Origin: Mesostigma viride
Taxonomy: Eukaryota; Streptophyta; Mesostigmatophyceae; Mesostigmatales; Mesostigmataceae
NCBI GenBank assembly: GCA_009746045.1
Contig: RPFO01000090.1
Coordinates: 444,887-508,886, forward strand
Direction: 5' to 3'
Length of the DNA: 64,000 nt
Position 1 is the first letter of the stretch. Each line of letters opens with the position of its first letter. Shown in pieces: positions 22,579 through 32,379 of the stretch. Under the pieces are notes generated by a model, which made no database searches, had not been told where the DNA came from, and saw only the letters and a program-made list of their open reading frames with translations. Made by a program: the position numbers and the translations under genes.

Positions 22579-25500
22579 CCCCTAAATGGTCTGAGATCCT
22601 GCCGATAAATCGGCTGGATCTTCACAATTTTGCAAACCAGATGCCATCCAACCTACCCATATCCAATGGCTGTCCTTGGGGGCCAAGCATGTCCATGAGT
22701 TGCCCTTCGGGTTGGTATATCACAACCTCACATATATTCATTGAGAATGATAGATTACGGAGGTGAGATAGGCATGCAACATAAGGAAAAACCCGAGAAC
22801 TGGGAGAATAACCCTGAAGAAATTAATAGTAATCTGACACAGACATCCAAGGATCACGCCAGCGGCACAAGGTACAACTAACTATACATCACAAAACTAC
22901 ACGCAGCAACAGCGCTGCCGGCCCACCATGCAGGCCTGGAAGGAATCTAGACCGCATGGGTCGCGACAAAGTCGGCCCGGGTGCGGCGGAATAACACATC
23001 AGCCACGGTGCGAGTGAGGGCGAGTGACAGACGCTGCCGCCAATACGAGGACCACGTGCGGGCCGACCACGGGGCGGTCTGACCCTCGAGGTCGAGGCGG
23101 TCTTCACGGCGCTGGCAGCACTCGTGGAAAAACTCCGCTGTCTTGGGGCCCATGGCCCCGAACTCCTCAAGGACAAAGGGGATGACCCGGTGGGGCCCCA
23201 CATTGCCGTAGGAGGCAAACTTGTCGCGCTCAGCCACAGCGGCAGCAGCGCCGGCATCCACAGCCGCCCGGAGGATGTGGCGACCGGAAAGCGGCCGAGC
23301 CACGGAGACATCGATGAGCAGGTGGCAACCCTGCCCGTCGTAGTCAAGCACGGTAATGTCGGGGCGGTGGTTGGGTGAGTAGAGGGCGGCCCCATCCGCG
23401 TCCTCGCACTTAATGGTGGAGTGGGGAAAGACCGACCGAACCATGGCACACACCACCCGGAGGAGAGCGGTATGGAGATAGAGGAACCAGTTCTGGTTCT
23501 GCTGGCCACCCATGCACGCGATGTAGTGCGTCCCAGTAGTATCCAGAGCAAGCCCGCAGCTGCCGCAGGACGCACCCACCGTGATGAGAGGTTGCGGGGC
23601 AAAGAGCTGGTGGCGGAGAGCGATGGCGTAAAGGGCCGGAACCAGTGTGAACAAAGGGCTCATGGGGAGGGCGCGCAGGAATGCGGACCCCACGCTCCCC
23701 TCAAGGGAAACGGAGTGAAGCCAAGCCTTCCCCTGATCGTTCAAGCTCGCATGCAGACCCATCCAGTCGGCACAGTGTAGTATACCCGCGTAGGTCTTTT
23801 GTTGTTTTTCATGAACGCAGGCAGGGAAGACACTAGGACTGACGACAGTGGACACGCCGGGCGTGCCCCGGGGCAGGCGACGGTGGACGGCCTGAGCGGG
23901 GCGGACGAGGTCGCAAGCCTGCTGGATCCCGAGGTAAGAATCCTGCACAGCCTGCACAAAGGGAAAGCCCTGGGATGGGGTGACCAAGTCGGGAATGGCG
24001 CTGACGGCGCTGGGGACCAACCGGCGGACCTCCCATATATGCAGGGTAGGCCATGTTTAACTGCCGTCAAAGTCAGGGGGGTCAAGACGCGCGTTTTCAT
24101 TTTTGGTAGAATGTGCATTTTGAATTATGTTATAAGACCTAGGCACCTACCACTTCAGGGATGATAAACAATTAGTTGCTGAACAGTTTGAGCAATTGGG
24201 GTCATCATTTGGGTCGGTATACCAGCAGTTACACCCAGTACAGCCCATAGGGGTACCGTTGGTAAAAAGCAACCAAGGGAGTAGGGGTGGGCATACTACC
24301 TCCTAATATGGCCACCAACCATGCCAAACAATACATTTCCCTTCCACAATGATGGGGAAACGTAACTGCATCATCACACTGCCCTTACATGGCACCTATG
24401 TGCAGGTGCCACCTTGTCCATGCACGCAGGTAACGTGGTACGGACACCCTACGCAAGGCATGCATTCTAGGAGGCAGCCACCAACAAACTAGTGGTGTTG
24501 AGCCTATTTCAGCCTGCCCTAGCAAGGATAAACTAGGCCTAAGCTGCTATAGCTTGCCAGGTGATGGCCAGCACACCTGGTGGCACATGCTGTCAATGGG
24601 AAGCTTTTACTCACCAGTTACGTGCTTGATGATGCCACAGAGACCAGCCAACTGCCTCACACTCATGCAATATGTGTATGGGAAATGTATAACAAACATA
24701 TATGGAGGTATTCAAACCCATACAGCCTCTAAAACTTATCACCATCACCCTGTGGCAGGTCAACTGACTGAGGGAAGCATCTAAGAAGGGTGTTTTAGAA
24801 AGGGGCCAGGCCAGGGTCAAGAAAGAGCATGAATAGTGCAAAAAGAATGTGCTACACAAGCTAGAACGTATATATAAACGTCAAACATCGATAGGAAAAC
24901 GATGCTTAAGCTTTACCAGGCATGGATGGCGTTACCTTGGCCCAGGCGGTGGCCGCAAAATGGCGCATTTCGGCACACCAAAGTTGTGCAGCATGGTCGC
25001 TGGATTCGGCGATTTCTGGCCACCCTTGCACGTTTACGACTACTATGTATCATAAAAAGTACAAAGAAACCAATATATCCTTTAAAATACGCCGGAAAGG
25101 TATTGCTGTCCACGTTTCTATCGTCCGGCCTGATCGCATTTTTTTCCAGCAAGAACGCTGCCGACACCTATCAAATGGCATTCCCGCGAACCAAAAATTG
25201 GCCTGTATGATATTTAGGACGTTTAAAATCAATATCCTAAGTTTGGCCAGAAAATTCGAACGCAAACGTAAATGCCATGCGTGGGCGCAAGCCGCCATGG
25301 CCAGGTCGTCGTTTTCCGGCATGCACGTCAACCGCTTCGCGACGTGACCCCGAGGGACTTTCCCGTACGCTTCCCGTACGCTTCCCTGGTTGTACGTGAA
25401 AAAGTACCCTGACCCCTTGTACTTTGACCGGCCAGAACACCTCTATAACTTTGCCAAAAGTATGCAAACCCTAGTACCATGCTGTGAAGAATTTTATAAA

Positions 25501-25632
25501 CTTTCGATCTTCTCAGCTAAACGTTTCCTAATTCTCAATAGATTTCGCGGCATCTGGTCCCCCGAGAAGGGGCCGATGCATCGGCTGGAACTCGATTTTT
25601 GGCGGAAAATCGGCAGCAAGACCATTTAGGGG
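22579..25632. mobile_element. TTAA-flanked terminal-inverted-repeat transposon (piggyBac-like ends)
   Basis: TTAA occurs at 22575-22578 and 25633-25636. The ends are perfect 14-bp inverted repeats starting CCCCTAAATGGTCT, followed after a few bases by CTGCCGAT on both sides, with ACCAGATGCC in both subterminal regions. A TTAA duplication with CCC-starting ends is the hallmark of the piggyBac superfamily. The host reading frame across 22574/25637 is restored if the element and one TTAA are removed. I found no piggyBac transposase, only a nuclease-like frame on the minus strand, so the element is probably non-autonomous. Confidence 0.8.
22947..24050 (-). CDS. PD-(D/E)xK / REL-endonuclease-like C-terminal domain ORF
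   Basis: A long intact minus-strand frame of about 360 residues ends at a TAG at 22947 and is open up to about 24050 without an upstream ATG, so it is a fragment or an internal exon. It contains CGSCGLALDTTGTHYIAC (CxxC..H..C), then HRPDITVLDYDGQGCHLLID and DVSVARPLSGRH, followed by a K about 30 residues on (AERDKFASYG) and PFVLEEFGAMG. This order of zinc-knuckle, RPD...D and K is that of the nuclease-like region found at the C-terminus of many non-LTR reverse transcriptase proteins. No reverse transcriptase is attached. It lies inside the TTAA element, in an otherwise decayed neighbourhood, yet has no stop. Confidence 0.65.
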   Translation of the reverse strand, partial: PTLHIWEVRRLVPSAVSAIPDLVTPSQGFPFVQAVQDSYLGIQQACDLVRPAQAVHRRLPRGTPGVSTVVSPSVFPACVHEKQQKTYAGILHCADWMGLHASLNDQGKAWLHSVSLEGSVGSAFLRALPMSPLFTLVPALYAIALRHQLFAPQPLITVGASCGSCGLALDTTGTHYIACMGGQQNQNWFLYLHTALLRVVCAMVRSVFPHSTIKCEDADGAALYSPNHRPDITVLDYDGQGCHLLIDVSVARPLSGRHILRAAVDAGAAAAVAERDKFASYGNVGPHRVIPFVLEEFGAMGPKTAEFFHECCQRREDRLDLEGQTAPWSARTWSSYWRQRLSLALTRTVADVLFRRTRADFVATHAV

Positions 25633-26209
25633 TTAAGGACCAGCTCCTTACCCTCATGGGCCTGGTAGGTGAGGTAGAACTGCGTGGGTGCCACCGCCTT
25701 CCCCACTCACGGGACAAGGCGGCTCCCCCACCAGTCCTTCTCACCTTCCCCTCCCGTGAGGACAAGCAGCGGTTCCTCTCTCGTCGCAAGCGGTTGCACG
25801 ACCTTACCTGGACGCTGGACGACGACCTGACCCCCGCTCAGCAGCAGCAGCGACGTGACCTGTGGCCTGAATACCTCCGCCACAAGCAGGACCCCCAGAA
25901 GCCCAAGGTGTACTGGCGGGGCGGGGACCTGATGATCAACCACAAGATGTGGACGCCCCCAGCGGGCTAGACTAGAATAGCCCTAGCTTGACTTCATTGG
26001 TGGTCACTGTTGCCATGGCAGCCATGCTTAGAATGTTTGCATGCCTAGCTGTGCCACCATACGTAGTCACGTGCACCGCTCACGCACGGTACACAACCAG
26101 CCACAGCCTTAGCTTAGTCTTTGTACAGCCATGCTACGTCATGGCCTCGATCAGATTACTTGCCCACGCTCCTTGCTATGATATGCTCACATGGGTCTTA
26201 TTGCACCCA

Positions 26210-26400
26210 CAGTTTGCCAGATCGTTAGCATGTCTTTTAGCTAGCGCGCCCGAATGCAGCTGTGGCATGCCTTTGGCATGAAGGAGACTGGGGGTCTCTG
26301 CCCTCATTTCTCCTGCATTGTGCACACACAGGGATTAAAAGCACTTCGGTGCTCCGTGACTCCCCAACGGGAGCACGAGTTTAATTAATTAATTAATTAA
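26210..26400 (+). mobile_element. Family-B retroelement 3' end with hairpin and (TTAA)n tail
   Basis: Matches 29606-29796. Shared blocks include GCAGCTGTGGCATGCCTTTG, GGGGGTCTCTGCCCT, GCACACACAGGGATTAAAAG and a hairpin GTGCTCC...GGAGCAC immediately before TTAATTAATTAA. The conserved hairpin plus simple tail is what a LINE reverse transcriptase would recognise. Confidence 0.7.
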
Positions 26401-26895
26401 TCTTGCTCGCACCAGCCAGGTAGACACCGCCCTCGGTCTGGCCGGCCCACAGCGGCTTGGCCAGCCAGGACGGCATATCCTGACCTGGCCTGGCCCCAAG
26501 GACACTCCTAAGAAGGTAGGCAAACATGTCATGACCTACCCACAGCAGTTGATGGCTGACCTACTAGTGGTCCCAGCGCAGTTTGAAAATCGCATTCACT
26601 CCCTCTCTCTTGCTTGGACTGCTATGCAGGACAAGAGGAGGTGGCAGAAGATTGTCCAGGCTCATACGCCCGCCCCTGTGGGCAAGCCCCCTCCCCCCAA
26701 GCGGAAGGGGCGCTTTGCTGAGTAGACTAGGTAGTAGGGTTTTCTAGATTAGATTCAGTTAGCTTAGAGTTAGATTAGTTCGGTTTCGCGGCTTTGCCCC
26801 CCCTCCATCCATCCACAGGAATATGTGCTACATGATCTCCCAACGGAGTCATGTTATAATTTAATTTAATTTAATTTAATTTAATTTAATTTAAT
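26401..26895 (+). mobile_element. Family-C LINE: ORF2 C-terminus and (AATTT)n tail
   Basis: Starts abruptly after the preceding TTAA tail. The frame reads through 26531-26725 (VPAQFENRIHSLSLAWTAMQ, RRWQKIVQAHTPAPVGKPPP) and stops with TAG. A sister copy is at 29280-29478. It ends with an ACATGA.CTCC CAAC GGAG TCATGT hairpin near 26832-26856 and about eight AATTT units. Confidence 0.7.
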
Positions 26896-26908
26896 TTTGG
26901 CCAGATGT

Positions 26909-28165
26909 CCTACTAGCTCTGGATCGCGTGCCACCAGCATTTATTGCTGCCATTCGCCAGATGTACGAGGGATCACAGGCAGTAGTGCGGACCATGCGGA
27001 AGGCACCACCCCACATGGATTCCCCCTTCGATCACCACGGGGCCGGGTGCATGTGGCAAGGTTGTACGTCCTGTCCCCATATTAATTAAATAATTAGGAA
27101 CATAACTCCGTTGGTGGGAGTATCTGTAGCACATAGCCCAGAGAAGGGGCATATGGCCTATAATACATTCTAAGCTACTTCCGGCCTGCAAGGGTGGGAA
27201 TGTAAACGACCCTTGCTCTAGGTGCACCAGGGGCACCTGCACCCCCCAGAGTCTCGGGCAACACCCATGCAGCTAAGGCCGGGGAGCCCGTCATAGGGGG
27301 GGAAGATCAGCATGGCTATACAAAAGCTAGGGCATGGCGTCTCAGCAGAGAGTTACTCCCTGCATGGGCATGCACTGCATAATGAAATAAAGCTTGGCAT
27401 CATCTGTCCCCGTATATCTGTTCATTATTGTCGTTGATCACATCATGCGCCAGGCACGTGGCGCCCCGCCAGCGTGCTTTACCGCTCTTAATTAACGGCC
27501 CGGGGTTGAGCCTGGCTTGGACATCCTTAACGATCGCGAATACGTACGGCGGCAGTGGCCCTGGTTACCCTTTTTAACTGAAACGATCGAGCAACCGTTC
27601 AACGGGCTATACCCGACCTATGCCCATGGATTTGCCCTATGTTTCCCACATTATTAGGCACAGGCGCCTGGGCGGGCCTAGCCGGGCACCTGGCCCGCAC
27701 AGATCAGGTAGATACATCAGATAGACTAGCTGGCACCAAGCCCGCCCAGCCTGGGCGTTATGTCCTCACCTGGCGTGCCCCCGGCCGCGCGCGGCAGGGC
27801 CGCCACCCGTGGACTTTTCGTGATAGACTCGGCATGGACATGTGCTACACTAGACGTGACGGGCTCACCCCCGGGCAGCCTCCTGGTTTGTCTGTAATAT
27901 GGAGGCAGATGGTGCGCAAGGATAGATGGCAAGTGGTGATGAAGGAGACCACCCCAAAGCCTGTGGGGGCTCCGCGTGTGACCCGAGTATGGCATTCATA
28001 GCGATTCGGGCCGCGGTGCCCACAACCCTGTACGGTAACTAGGACCTAGATAGCTTATACCATCCATTCCATCCCATGTTCCCCTCCCACTGAGGACTTA
28101 TAATGCTCACGTGACGCAGTCACGTGTCTATTAATTAATCAATTAATTAATTTATTAATTAATTA
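26909..28165 (+). mobile_element. LINE-A copy 2, right piece
   Basis: Continues the reverse transcriptase from the left piece (PPAFIAAIRQMYEGSQAVVR, then LFIIVVDHIMRQA after a SINE-like insertion). From 27650 it carries the C-terminal part (RHRRLG..GHLARTDQVD, RLGMDMCYTRRDGLTPGQPP, WRQMVRKDRWQVV). Its 3' end is CACGTGAC GCA GTCACGTG (28108-28126), a perfect 8-bp hairpin, followed by TTAATTAA repeats. It is 5' truncated and frame-damaged. Confidence 0.78.
27083..27402 (-). mobile_element. SINE-like element sharing the family-C 3' hairpin
   Basis: A 320-base insert in LINE-A copy 2, flanked by CTGTCCCC(A/G)TAT direct repeats (27071-27082 and 27403-27416). Read on the minus strand, it ends in TATGTGCTACA, a CTCC..CAACGGAG hairpin, and an AATTATTTAATTAAT tail, nearly the family-C LINE 3' end. 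No coding frame and no clear RNA polymerase III boxes were seen. Confidence 0.65.
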
Positions 28166-28985
28166 ATGCCCATGGAGACTTCTGAAATTTCAATTTGAAG
28201 TTCGGCGGAACGGGCAGAAATTTTATGGGTCGACAGGCCTGGGCCAGCGCAGCCACGCAGGCGACCGGTCGACTAGTGATATGTGTCCAAAGTCAGCGGA
28301 TCTGTCATGCGTCGGGTTCGCTGTGGGCTGGCGCAGCCTGGCGTTGAGCCATGCATGCCGCATGGCGAGGTCAAGGCTCTGGTTCTAGCTGGGTCCAGTT
28401 TTTTTTTCTTTTTCTGCTGTACCAGTGACCTGCGCTTCAACCTGTGGCGTGGAGCTGCGGACGTCGGCTGGCGTGGTGCGGGCTACGAAATTGAGTGACA
28501 CGTCCTTTGGCGCAGCCTGCAACTTTTCAAGCATTTTTGTGGACACGGACTGCCTGCCTTTTTTTTTTTTTCACTGGCAATAAAGCATGTTAGCCAGGAG
28601 TGCCAGCACTGGCTTTACGCATTATGTCTTACGACCTACCAGCTCGAGGCTGGTGTGTTAACATGGCACCTGCATGAATTTTTGCGGCATCCAGCTTGGC
28701 GCTGGGGCGGGGGTGCCCGGTGCCGGCCCTGGAGTTTTACCTGAATTTTTTTTTTCTGTGTGACTTAAGAGTGCGCGTGTTGCACCTGCGACTCTTGTGA
28801 CTTTTGCCATCCCTTCTGGTTCTCGCTAGTGGTTAGGCTACTTGCAAGGGGGGGGTGAAAAGGGATGGTAGCCTAGTGTGGCTGACCTTCTTTCAATACA
28901 TAGAACATCAAAGCCATGCCGGATGATGGAGGTGTAAAATGTCACTGCATTGGGAATGCAGCTAAAGTTTTACACGTCAAGCCTG
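28166..28985. other. Spacer with decayed repeat sequence, no gene
   Basis: Holds two T runs (28400-28407, 28559-28571), an AATAAA at 28580, and an imperfect hairpin at 28932-28975 (GTGTAAAA/TTTTACAC outside CTGCATT/AATGCAG). No coding signal recognised. Confidence 0.5.
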
Positions 28986-28989
28986 CATG

Positions 28990-29605
28990 GGTGGCTGAGA
29001 TACTTTGGAATGGAACGCGACACGGATGATACCACCCTCATCGAGCGCCCTGAGCACATTCAGACCTGGCTCAGTGGACTCTTTGGGCTTATTGGAGGCG
29101 CGGGCTGTGGGGTTGGAGATTAGGTTCAAAACTGAGGCGATGGTGATTGGGGCTTAGTACCAGTAATTGCTCACCACGGCCGCTGCTGCTAGTAGACGGG
29201 ACGGAGGTCCCGTTCCGTGAGCGCTTTTTTGGAGGCGGTCGCTGTCCGCAGCAGGTCCGCATAGGAGGGCAAACCTGCCATGAACTACACCCAGATGTTG
29301 CTGGCCGACCCGGTGGTCCCAGCCCAGTTTGAACACCGCATCCACTCTCTCTCCCTTCTTTGGACTGCCATGCAGAACAAGACGCGGTGGCAGAAGATTG
29401 TCCAGGCTCACACGCCAGCCCCTGTGGGCAAGCCACCCCCCCCCAAGAGGAAGGGGCGTTTCGCTGAGCAGTGTAGTTAGGATTGTCTAGACTAGATAGC
29501 TTAGAGTTAGGTTAGTTCGATTACCCGGCTTCCTCCACTCGACCACTCCACCCATCCATCAAGGAATATGTGCTACATGATCTCCCAACGGAGGCATGTA
29601 ATAAT
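28990..29605 (+). mobile_element. Rearranged family-C LINE copy with inverted ORF1 fragment
   Basis: 28990-29155 encodes a reverse transcriptase piece (TDDTTLIERPEHIQTWLSGL, then GLEIRFKTEAMVIGA in another frame). 29193-29277 is antisense to ORF1: its reverse complement reads SYADLLRTATAS, as at 22386-22421. 29280-29478 is the sense ORF2 C-terminus (QFEHRIHSLSLLWTAMQ). The hairpin and AATTTAAT tail follow at 29570-29605. The inversion is what twin priming would leave. Confidence 0.65.
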
Positions 29606-29796
29606 TTAATCGCCGGATCGTTTAGCGTGTCCGTTTATAGCGTGTCCGATTGCAGCTGTGGCATGCCTTTGGCATGAAGGAGAATGGGGGTCTCTGCCCT
29701 TTCTCCTGTTGTGCACACACAGGGATTAAAAGCACTTCGGTGCTCCGTGACTCCCCAACGGGAGCACGAGTTTAATTAATTAATTAATTAATTAAT
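29606..29796 (+). mobile_element. Family-B 3' end, inserted at a family-C tail
   Basis: Begins directly after the AATTTAAT tail of the preceding element and matches 26210-26400 to the last base before the TTAA tail, including the GTGCTCC...GGAGCAC hairpin. Confidence 0.7.
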
Positions 29797-30350
29797 TAGA
29801 CCTAAGTGCGCAGGAGTACTACGCACGGACCTTTGCGATATTCTACTATCGCTGAAGTAGGCAGGTTGACCACGGCTGGAATCAGGTTGTAGTGTGACGT
29901 ACAAACCTAGAGGACGTAGCCGAAACTAACTAATCTCAACGAATCTTACATTGTCGTCAGAAAGCAACAAACGTGAAAACGCTAGCTGCCCAAATCTGAG
30001 ATTCCGCGGAACACAGAAAGTAGGGGTTCAATCATTGATTGAATAAAGCCTTTGTTACAAATCCACCAACCAAATAGAATTGGGGACTGTATATGTATAT
30101 GTAAAAAATAAATATATAGGTTCCAAAGGAACAAGCAAATATTCTCTCAGCAACTAATGAGGCGGGCCTGCCTCATCACTATAATACTCTACATAAGCAG
30201 GTTGCCATTCTGAAATGGCATACAGGATGGACCGATAGCACACACATTCGTCAGCAGTGATACTTGTAACTTAGCAGCCTTGAGGTTGCAATATACGGCA
30301 TAGCATAACTCCCTTATTTACAATGTCATGCTGGAAAAGGAGGGCCAAAT
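29797..30350. other. Spacer and 3' flank of the prolyl 4-hydroxylase gene
   Basis: AT-rich, no frame of interest. On the minus strand TGTAA occurs at about 30317-30321, some 30 bases after the hydroxylase stop; this is the usual green-algal polyadenylation signal. Confidence 0.4.
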
Positions 30351-31525
30351 TCAGCACTTGAAGTCAATGGATTGAACAAGCTCTGGCGCCACCTTCTTGC
30401 AGCTGTCGATGCAGCTGCCAGGATTTGACAGTGAGCCAATCATGAATGGCCTGTTCGCAGCACACTCGCCACTCGTGGCCCACATGCCGCACGAGTCCTC
30501 CTGGTCTTTGCATATCGACGCTCCCTTCCTGCTGATGGCAGCACGTTGCTCAAAGCTCTTGACGTGGATCCAGAGAGGAGCAGACCATTTCTCCCCCTTG
30601 GTCACAGGGCAGGCATAATGTGTGCTGTACGGGTCAGGCTTGCCATCTGCACTCAGGTCCCAGAAAAGCAACAAGTCACCCTTGTGGGGCTTCACCCCGA
30701 GACCACTCATGCCACACTTTGACCAGGTCGCTGGATCTTGGTGTGGGCCAGGCTGTGCCAACGTAAACACCGTCTCGCCACCCTCTTCAGGAGTGTTCAG
30801 GAACATCAGGGTTGTGGCATACCGGTGACCACTCGAGTCCAGCATTGTCTCGGGGAAAGTGTCTTGATGTGCTTTGTATTCCTGACCCTCACCATAATGG
30901 AGCACCTGCAAGGCCTCTCCATTTTCTACTGGCAAAAAGGTAAACTGAGCAATCCTGTCTTTGACTCTGTCCACGACTTCGTTTTCTCCACGTCCTATGA
31001 ATGTTCCAGAGGAGGTTCGGATGTTGTCAACCGTGGATTTCATCTCGGTCTTATACCGGGCGTCGACGACGGTAGAGCGAACCAGGCGAGACGAAGCCAC
31101 CTTGATGATTTCGTCGCACTCTTCGTCCGTAAGGAAATGGTGGAAGAGCCAGGCCCTGAACAAGGCATGCATGCGCACGTTCGAATACATGTCCATGTCA
31201 GATACCAAAATAATCAATGTCCGATGGTCACATTTTCAGCCACGACTTCGAATGCAGGCGTACGAGAATGTCATGAAAATTACACTCACCGTGGCTTCCA
31301 GCCGAGAAATTCCACCCATGATCCTTCGGGCAGTCCTGGAAAATCGCGTGTTAGTGCTTTCTTCTTAGCCTCAGGATCATTAGCATCAGGTGCACGCCGT
31401 AGCTCGCCCTTCCAGCCGATAAGAGTGTGGTCCTTGATTGAAGGGAGAGCCAAACTAGCTTCGGTATACGCAATGAGCGTGCTTATGGCAAAAACAATCG
31501 CCACCGGTAATAACAGTTCCCGCAT
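30351..31525 (-). CDS. P4H: Prolyl 4-hydroxylase, membrane-anchored, with C-terminal ShK-like domain
   Basis: Two exons, 31290-31525 and 30351-31155 (donor CG|GTGAGT, acceptor CAG|GG), encode 346 residues. The ATG at 31523-31525 is followed by a hydrophobic segment (LLLPVAIVFAISTLIAY), a type II anchor or signal peptide directing it to ER/Golgi. The 2-oxoglutarate/Fe(II) dioxygenase core spans about residues 75-275: WKPRAWLFHHFLTDEECDEI, iron ligands His175 and Asp177 (AHQD) and distal His258 (STHYACPV), and the 2-oxoglutarate-binding Lys268 (GEKW). It should hydroxylate peptidyl proline in cell-wall glycoproteins. Residues 293-346 are an ShK-like cysteine domain (SCGMWATSGECAANRPFM). Five Cys fit the pattern; the usual sixth in the last CxxC is Lys (CIDSCKKV), though the protein ends in Cys. 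The gene diverges from ZYP1. Confidence 0.93.
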
Positions 31526-32377
31526 TGTTAAACGTGACAATGACCTGATTTACTAAGTTGGTAAATTGCTCTTTGAACTGCTCTCTATTGGGGGAGGGGG
31601 GGGGGGAAGCACTAATTCCTTTGGGAATTCCGAATTTGTTGCTGTATTCTCGCCGGACCGCTTACAGACCGCGAGTGGCTGAAAACATTCCTTTTCCTAC
31701 CGTCAAGCACGTCAAAATGGCGGACACGATGACAGGTAAATTGCGCCCGATTCCAGGGAAGCCGAGGATAAAAAGAATTTGACAAGCCTTTGACAAGCCT
31801 GACGTCACGGCAAAGTGCGTCACGATCAGCGTCACTGTGGCAAATGCCCGCCGTCACGATGGTCCTTCGTGTCACTTTCCGAGTGAACGCGAACCAAGCC
31901 GTCCTTGTACCCTGATTCGGATGGCGTGCGCTCCACCTGTCCTGGCTCCTTCAACTTGGCCGGAATCCTGCGGGCCGACCTATTCAGTGTCTTGCAGATG
32001 CTGTCCATTCAATGGATGTCTCAGAAAAATCTTGGATCAGATTCGTGGAACCTTGCTGTTCCCGGCCAATCGAAGGACAAGTGGCAACAGTGCATCGAAC
32101 CTTGCGTCAGTACGATACTCAAGACTCAAGAGTCAAGACATCCGGTGAGGGATGCATGACCGCACGAAGCATGCTGACAGGGCTAAGCCTTGCCAACTGC
32201 CAAGTGCGAACGATACTGTACATGACGTGCAGAGTTCGCGCGGGGGGAACGCTGGATGACGCGGCACCAGCCGTTGCAAAAATAGATTCGGCCAGGTATG
32301 GAGCGGCGCGTTGCGGTTGATAGTTGACATTATTCCTGGAGGCCATTGGGCGCCGGAATCAAAAAGAAATCCCTTAT
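31526..32377. other. Divergent promoter region between prolyl hydroxylase and ZYP1
   Basis: No gene seen. There is a G-rich run at 31589-31606 just upstream of the hydroxylase start and a bZIP-type TGACGTCA palindrome near 31800. No function is proven. Confidence 0.35.
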
Positions 32378-32379
32378 TA

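Larger units (their letters stand above)
21538..25970 (+). pseudogene. LINE ORF1-like gene, split by a DNA transposon
   Basis: The reading begins with MTAPKAKRSLEKELAGSE and a Pro-rich stretch, then a helical region with heptad-like spacing (TSLNTTLNTVEARVSNVE near 22075-22130), then RRDCRVVLRRFP, resembling the RRM-like or nucleic-acid-binding part of LINE ORF1 proteins. After the transposon it resumes at 25637 with DQLLTLMGLVGEVELRGCHR and ends at a TAG at 25968. Damage: a TAG at 21877-21879, a +1 frameshift near 22270-22300, and the 3054-base insertion at 22579. Excision at TTAA would keep the frame exactly. The likely role was RNA binding in a retrotransposon particle. Confidence 0.7.
21230..26895 (+). 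mobile_element. Composite ORF1-bearing retrotransposon block with 13-bp target duplication
   Basis: The direct repeat TTTGGCCAGATGT flanks the block (21217-21229 and 26896-26908), and joining the outer flanks restores LINE-A sequence. Inside, in order: a 300-base leader; an ORF1-like gene; a TTAA transposon inside it; an ORF1 3' flank; a family-B 3' end with TTAA tail; an ORF2 C-terminal piece; and an (AATTT)n tail. No reverse transcriptase domain is present. It is either a half-LINE (ORF1 plus ORF2 tail only) or two elements nested tail to tail. Confidence 0.75.

Noticed and set aside
24922-25347. Frames at the right end of the TTAA element as a possible transposase
   Set aside because: No DDD/E motif or cysteine-rich C-terminal domain typical of piggyBac could be seen.
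30738-31556. 272-codon plus-strand frame
   Set aside because: It is antisense to the well-supported prolyl 4-hydroxylase and has no family features.
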